From Andeanibacterium sp036384795 (GTDB lineage: Bacteria > Pseudomonadota > Alphaproteobacteria > Sphingomonadales > Sphingomonadaceae): 64,000 nt of DNA. The position numbers and the translations under genes were made by a program. The notes below the pieces were generated by a model. The model did not search any database. It saw nothing but the letters and a program-made list of their open reading frames with translations, and had not been told where the DNA came from. Shown piece after piece: positions 60,490 to 64,000 of the stretch (the first letter of the stretch is position 1; every line of letters begins with the position of its first letter). Where the stretch lies: the NCBI GenBank assembly GCA_036384795.1, contig DASVLP010000021.1, positions 1-64,000 of the forward strand, given 5' to 3'.

Positions 60490-61322
60490 CGGTTGGCCCG
60501 TCGCAGAAGCGTATGCGCCTGCTTGAGGTGAGGCGCGTCGAGCATCCGCCCGTCGAGCGCGACCACGCCAGCGCCTGGATTGGCCGCAAATGCGGCGATC
60601 ACTGCCTCGGCCTGGGCGATCTGCGCAGCGTTGGGGGTGAAGGCCGCGTTGATAACCGGCACCTGGTCGGGATGGATCGCGAGCATGCCAGTGAATCCGT
60701 CCCGCGCGGCGCGGGCGGCATAGGCTTTCAATCCGTCGAGATCGCGGAAATCGGGATACACCGTCTCAATCGCCGACACCCCCGCGGCATGCGCGGCGAA
60801 CAGCGCGAGGCTGCGAACCATCTCGTATGGCGGCGCAAAGCTGCCATCTTCCTCGCGCGAACTTGCCGCGCCGATCGCGGCGGGCAAGTCCTCCGCGCCC
60901 CAGCTCAACCCGCACAGGTGCGCCGCGACTTTGCGATAGCTGCCCAGCTCGAACACCGCCGCCGCGGTTTCGGTCGCGATTGGCAGGATCGGCGGGCACC
61001 CATCGCCCGCCAGATCGCGCAGCGCGCGCACACTCGCCGCTCCCTCGGCCTTGGGCAGCACTAGGCCGTCGGGCTTGCCCGGCAGCGCCACCGCAAGATC
61101 GTCCCCCGCGTATTCGCCTCCCAGCGGATTGATTCGCACCAGGCACGGGCACTCGCGGCGGGCGGAAAGCCATTCGAGAACCGCGTTGCGCGCCGCTTGC
61201 TTGCGCTCGGGAAGGACCGAATCCTCGAGATCGAGGATTACCGCGTCCACCCCGCTCGCGGCGGCCTTGGCGAAGCGCTCGGGCCGATCGCCGGGGACGA
61301 ACAGCAGCGAGCGCGGGCTCAA
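60486..61322 (-). CDS. CitE-like CoA-ester lyase (HpcH/HpaI family)
   Basis: 278 residues from a TTG that overlaps the MaoC stop by 4 nt (TTGA) and yields the usual N-terminus SPRSLLFVPGDRPERF; an ATG at 61358 would add 12 residues. Motifs: DAVILDLEDSVLPERK with metal/substrate acids, CLVRINPL, LPKAEGA, PILPIATETAAAVF and a C-terminal GMLAIHPDQVPVINAAF. Family members are citramalyl-CoA or malyl-CoA lyases and thioesterases. It forms an operon with a MaoC hydratase and a biotin-dependent carboxylase, an arrangement seen in alphaproteobacterial acyl-CoA (branched-chain or C5) metabolism. It is probably core rather than accessory. Confidence 0.88.
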   Translation of the reverse strand: MSPRSLLFVPGDRPERFAKAAASGVDAVILDLEDSVLPERKQAARNAVLEWLSARRECPCLVRINPLGGEYAGDDLAVALPGKPDGLVLPKAEGAASVRALRDLAGDGCPPILPIATETAAAVFELGSYRKVAAHLCGLSWGAEDLPAAIGAASSREEDGSFAPPYEMVRSLALFAAHAAGVSAIETVYPDFRDLDGLKAYAARAARDGFTGMLAIHPDQVPVINAAFTPNAAQIAQAEAVIAAFAANPGAGVVALDGRMLDAPHLKQAHTLLRRANR

Positions 61323-61771
61323 GCCGAGCTGCCTTTCAGGAGCGCGGTCCGCAGGCATCCGCACACCACTTCGTCGCGCTGATTGAGCATGCGGTGGCGG
61401 AAAGTCACGATCCCGGCGCCGGGGCGCGACTTGCTCGGTCGCAGGTCGGTCACTTCGGTTTCGGCGCGCAGCGTGTCGCCGAGAAACACCGGCTTGGGAT
61501 GTCGCACTTCGTCGTACCCAAGATTGGCGATCAGCGTGCCGAGCGTGGTGTCGCCGACACTGATCCCGACCATCAGCGCGAACGTGAACGTGCCGTTGAC
61601 CAGGATCTGCCCGAATTCGCTCGCCTTCGCGGCTTCGGCATCGAGGTGCAGTGGCTGCGGGTTGTGGGTGAGGGTGGAGAACAGCAAGTTGTCGGTTTCG
61701 GTGACCGTGCGGCGCAGCTCGTGCGCGATCTTGTCGCCGACGCGCCATTGATCGAAGAAGCGGCCGGCCAT
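61319..61771 (-). CDS. MaoC-family acyl-CoA hydratase
   Basis: 150 residues forming a single hot-dog fold. The motif FSTLTHNPQPLHLDAEAAKA holds the catalytic Asp/His pair of MaoC hydratases (usually D...NPxHxD; here the first position is T-H-N-P-Q-P-L-H), followed by FGQILVNGTFTFALMVGISV and RAETEVTDLRPSKSRPGAGI. It resembles mesaconyl-CoA hydratase-type proteins. Its product would be a hydroxyacyl-CoA suited to the lyase encoded next. A 135-nt repeat separates it from the carboxylase gene upstream, so the original operon may have been split. Confidence 0.88.
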   Translation of the reverse strand: MAGRFFDQWRVGDKIAHELRRTVTETDNLLFSTLTHNPQPLHLDAEAAKASEFGQILVNGTFTFALMVGISVGDTTLGTLIANLGYDEVRHPKPVFLGDTLRAETEVTDLRPSKSRPGAGIVTFRHRMLNQRDEVVCGCLRTALLKGSSA

Positions 61772-61772
61772 T

Positions 61773-61907
61773 AAATCCTCCCCGGAGCGGGGAGGGGGAC
61801 CATGCGAAGCATGGTGGAGACGGCCCGGCGAGACATCGAAGGTTGCGCTGGGCCCCCTCCGTCACCGGCCTGCGGCCGGCGCCACCTCCCCGTCCCGGGG
61901 AGGATTT
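61773..61907. repeat. Palindromic repeat element (MITE/REP-like), copy 1
   Basis: A 135-nt element between the maoC and carboxylase genes, bounded by AAATCCTCCCCG on the left and CGGGGAGGATTT on the right as terminal inverted repeats. Inside are further symmetric pieces: GGACCATGCGAAGCATGGT near the left end and CCGGCCTGCGGCCGG near the right. A shortened relative lies at 63798. Such GC-rich palindromic elements are frequent intergenic repeats in sphingomonads. It encodes no protein. Confidence 0.75.
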
Positions 61908-61916
61908 GGGTGGACC

Positions 61917-63794
61917 TCATTCCCCGTCCCCCTGCTCGATCCGCGCCAGCAGCGCTTCGACCTCGACTTGCGCGCCGAGCTTCGCCGAAAGCTCGGCCAC
62001 CCGCCCCGCGAACGGCGCGGTCAGCGCATGTTCCATCTTCATCGCCTCGAGCACCATCAGCCGCTCGCCCTGCGCCACGTCCTGCCCTTCGGCGACGTCG
62101 AGCGCAATCACCTTGCCCGGCATCGGTGCGAAAATGGCGCCGGAGGAGGTGGAGGCGCCGGGCGTGCCGTCTACGCGAGCGGCGCTGAAGCGCCATGTCC
62201 GACCCAGCGTTGTTATGAAGACCGCATCATCGTCTACGACTGCGTTTGAGAATTCATCGACGTAGTCGGGCAACTCGTCGCCGCTTGTTTGATAGACGCG
62301 CCCTCTGTCGCTGAGCCACATCCTGTTGGAAGGAGCGGAATTCATTCTGAACCCACTCAAAGCAGGCATGGGCAATTGCGCCGCAATGTAATAGCCGGCC
62401 AAGTCGATGTCGGCGTGTTCTGGGTCACTGGCATAGATTGCCGCGGCACCCAAGTAGTCGACCATGCCGGTCGATACTTGCCCATCAATGAATTGAGACT
62501 CCACCAGCAAGCGATGACAGAAGCCGGCGTTGGTGCGTATCGGCCAGACCTGCACGAACGCGATGTACTCGGCCAGTTTGAAGATCGCCTCATCACGCGT
62601 TGCCGCATGGGAAATATATTTGCTGATCATCGGATCGTAGAATGGCGTGACTTCGTCGCCCTGTTCGTAACCCGTATCAACCCGGAGTGGTGGTTGAGGC
62701 TCAGCAAACCGCTCCAACCGCCCGGTGCTCGGCATGAAGCCCTTCACCGGGTCCTCCGCATACAACCTCGCCTCGATCGCGTGGCCGTTTATCGCGAGCT
62801 CATCCTGCCGCAGCGGCAGTTCCTCGCCGCTCGCCACGCGCAATTGCCACTCGACCAGATCGACGCCGGTGATCTCCTCGGTCACCGGATGCTCGACCTG
62901 GAGGCGGGTGTTCATTTCCATGAACCAGATGCGGTCGGGGCGCAGGCTTTCGCTCGCGTCCGCGATGAACTCGATCGTGCCCGCGCCGACGTAATCGACC
63001 GCTTTCGCCGCGCGCACCGCCGCGTCGCAGATCGCGGCGCGGGTGGCTTCGTCCATCCCCGGCGCGGGGGCTTCCTCGATCACTTTCTGGTGACGGCGCT
63101 GGAGCGAGCAATCGCGCTCGAACAAGTGGACCACGTTGCCGTGGGTGTCGCCGAATACCTGCACTTCGATGTGGCGCGGGCTTTCGATCCATTTTTCGAG
63201 CAGCACGTGATCGTTGCCGAACGCCGCCTTGGCCTCGCGGCGGCATGACGCGAACGCCTCGGCGAAATCGGCGGGCAAATCGACCTTGCGCATCCCCTTG
63301 CCGCCACCGCCGGCGACGGCCTTGATCAGCACCGGATAGCCGATCGCGTCGGCCTCCTTGGCAAGGCGTTTTTCGGACTGGTCCTCCCCGAGATAGCCAG
63401 GCGTCACCGGCACGCCCGCCTCGGCCATCAACTTCTTCGCCGCATCCTTCAGTCCCATCGCGCGGATGCTGGCGGGCGAGGGCCCGACCCAGATCAGCCC
63501 CGCGTCGATTACGGCCTGCGCAAAGTCGGCGTTCTCCGACAGAAACCCGTAGCCCGGATGGATCGCCTCGGCCCCGGTCTCCTTCGCCGCCGCGATGATC
63601 TTGTCGCCGCGCAGATAGCTCTCCGCCGCCGGCGACGGCCCGATATGCACCGCCTCGTCCGCCTGCCGCACATGCAGCGCGTTGCGGTCCGCATCCGAAT
63701 AAACCGCCACCGAGCGAATGCCGAGCTTGCGCGCGGTGCGGATCACCCGGCACGCGATCTCGCCGCGGTTTGCGATGAGGAGAGAGGCGATCAC
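61917..63794 (-). CDS. Acyl-CoA (propionyl/methylcrotonyl-type) carboxylase alpha subunit
   Basis: 625 residues starting at a GTG. The biotin carboxylase domain (1 to about 445) begins SLLIANRGEIACRVIRTARK and contains KAVAGGGGKGMRKVD (ATP loop), IEFIADASESLRPDRIWFME and NTRLQVEHPVTEEI. The C-terminal biotinyl domain carries EAMKMEH with biotinylated K586. With a beta subunit encoded elsewhere it carboxylates acetyl-, propionyl- or methylcrotonyl-CoA. Codon usage is odd between about 62180 and 62720 (roughly residues 358-540), with much lower GC3 than the flanks. Its start overlaps the DUF559-like gene stop by 3 nt. Confidence 0.92.
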   Translation of the reverse strand: MIASLLIANRGEIACRVIRTARKLGIRSVAVYSDADRNALHVRQADEAVHIGPSPAAESYLRGDKIIAAAKETGAEAIHPGYGFLSENADFAQAVIDAGLIWVGPSPASIRAMGLKDAAKKLMAEAGVPVTPGYLGEDQSEKRLAKEADAIGYPVLIKAVAGGGGKGMRKVDLPADFAEAFASCRREAKAAFGNDHVLLEKWIESPRHIEVQVFGDTHGNVVHLFERDCSLQRRHQKVIEEAPAPGMDEATRAAICDAAVRAAKAVDYVGAGTIEFIADASESLRPDRIWFMEMNTRLQVEHPVTEEITGVDLVEWQLRVASGEELPLRQDELAINGHAIEARLYAEDPVKGFMPSTGRLERFAEPQPPLRVDTGYEQGDEVTPFYDPMISKYISHAATRDEAIFKLAEYIAFVQVWPIRTNAGFCHRLLVESQFIDGQVSTGMVDYLGAAAIYASDPEHADIDLAGYYIAAQLPMPALSGFRMNSAPSNRMWLSDRGRVYQTSGDELPDYVDEFSNAVVDDDAVFITTLGRTWRFSAARVDGTPGASTSSGAIFAPMPGKVIALDVAEGQDVAQGERLMVLEAMKMEHALTAPFAGRVAELSAKLGAQVEVEALLARIEQGDGE

Positions 63795-64000
63795 AAAAAA
63801 TCCTCCCCGGCACGGGGAGGGGGACCATCGCGAAGCGATGGTGGAGGGGGCCCAGCGCTACGGCAATGTTCAACGATCAGCCGGAGACACGCCTCCATGT
63901 CCTGAAACACATCGCGCGCCATGATCCGCAGCACGCGAAATCCGGCTGCGCGCACGAAGCGATCCCTCGCCTCGTCATGCCGCGGGCTGTCGCCGCGATC
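63791..64000 (-). CDS. DUF559 endonuclease-like protein, C-terminal part
   Basis: Open from the right edge to the stop at 63791 (69 residues visible). The text RHDEARDRFVRAAGFRVLRI followed by MARDVFQDMEACLRLIVEHC matches the end of DUF559 proteins, which share the very-short-patch-repair/PD-(D/E)XK fold and occur as small stand-alone genes in alphaproteobacteria. The last 22 residues (GPPPPSLRDGPPPRAGEDFL) are encoded by the palindromic repeat at 63798, so the repeat supplies a new C-terminus and the stop codon. The start lies outside the window. Confidence 0.7.
   Translation of the reverse strand, partial: DRGDSPRHDEARDRFVRAAGFRVLRIMARDVFQDMEACLRLIVEHCRSAGPPPPSLRDGPPPRAGEDFL
63798..63858. 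repeat. Palindromic repeat element, copy 2 (shortened)
   Basis: Starts AAATCCTCCCCGGCACGGGG and continues with GGACCATCGCGAAGCGATGG, paralleling the left half of the element at 61773. It then reads GGAGGGGGCCCAGCGC, which is the reverse complement of a piece of that element's right half. The right terminal repeat is missing. It overlaps the 3' end of the DUF559-like gene and contributes its final codons. Confidence 0.7.

Noticed and set aside
1..64000. CRISPR arrays, tRNA or rRNA genes, prophage or intact insertion sequences
   Set aside because: No regularly spaced repeats, no cloverleaf-like sequence and no transposase or phage gene was seen on either strand.

Overview
The window looks like accessory chromosome of an aromatic-degrading alphaproteobacterium of the Sphingomonadales (Novosphingobium/Sphingobium type). 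The evidence is high GC with strong GC3 bias, five long TonB-dependent receptors next to catabolic genes, LigAB-like ring-cleavage subunits, tannase-family esterases and densely overlapping operons (ATGA, GTGA, TTGA and TGATG junctions). I see no rRNA, tRNA, CRISPR array or intact transposase. All identifications come from motifs and context read by eye.

Region A (1-12545). A long minus-strand run reads TonB receptor > amidohydrolase > amidohydrolase > cytochrome P450 > Rieske oxygenase > TonB receptor > class III aminotransferase (cut by the window edge). A plus-strand LuxR-type regulator diverges from it, and a perfect 22-bp palindrome lies between them. Taken together the set fits uptake and stripping of an N-acylated or otherwise masked, O-methylated aromatic amine. 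The substrate is unknown, and this is the best candidate for an undescribed pathway.

Region B (12567-25209). An SDR and an MFS carrier are followed by a complete homoprotocatechuate (3,4-dihydroxyphenylacetate) meta-cleavage set: two aldehyde dehydrogenases on the plus strand facing a tightly overlapped minus operon hpaG1-hpaG2-ligA-like-ligB-like-hpaF-hpaH-hpaI. HpaR (MarR) diverges from it over overlapping promoters. The products would be pyruvate and succinate, and Region A could feed into it. A second LuxR regulator, a broken class III alcohol dehydrogenase and a ferredoxin-reductase-type flavoprotein follow.

Region C (25537-42551). A MarR gene, a TonB receptor and a lipoprotein tannase/feruloyl esterase are followed by a locus centred on a TetR regulator. 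Its minus arm is tetR > MFS > TonB receptor > NAD-type quinate/shikimate dehydrogenase. Its plus arm is a two-domain 3-dehydroshikimate dehydratase > two esterases > SMP-30-like lactonase. Two near-identical 24-bp palindromes (core GAACTAGTTC) sit before both arms. The set fits capture and hydrolysis of quinate/shikimate esters (chlorogenate-like compounds) and conversion to protocatechuate.

Region D (42670-56860). A CPYC flavoprotein and an alpha/beta hydrolase precede an RND efflux system (outer-membrane factor; divergent TetR, adaptor, pump). An HxlR regulator with an SDR, a second tannase-family esterase, an AraC regulator and an acyl-CoA ligase follow.

Region E (56993-64000). A fifth TonB receptor is followed by a decayed 3' fragment of a GH13 alpha-glucosidase, then a probably core block on the minus strand: DUF559 nuclease-like (partial) > biotin-dependent carboxylase alpha subunit > MaoC hydratase > CitE-like lyase, with two copies of a palindromic repeat. 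The GH13 remnant probably marks the right edge of the accessory region.
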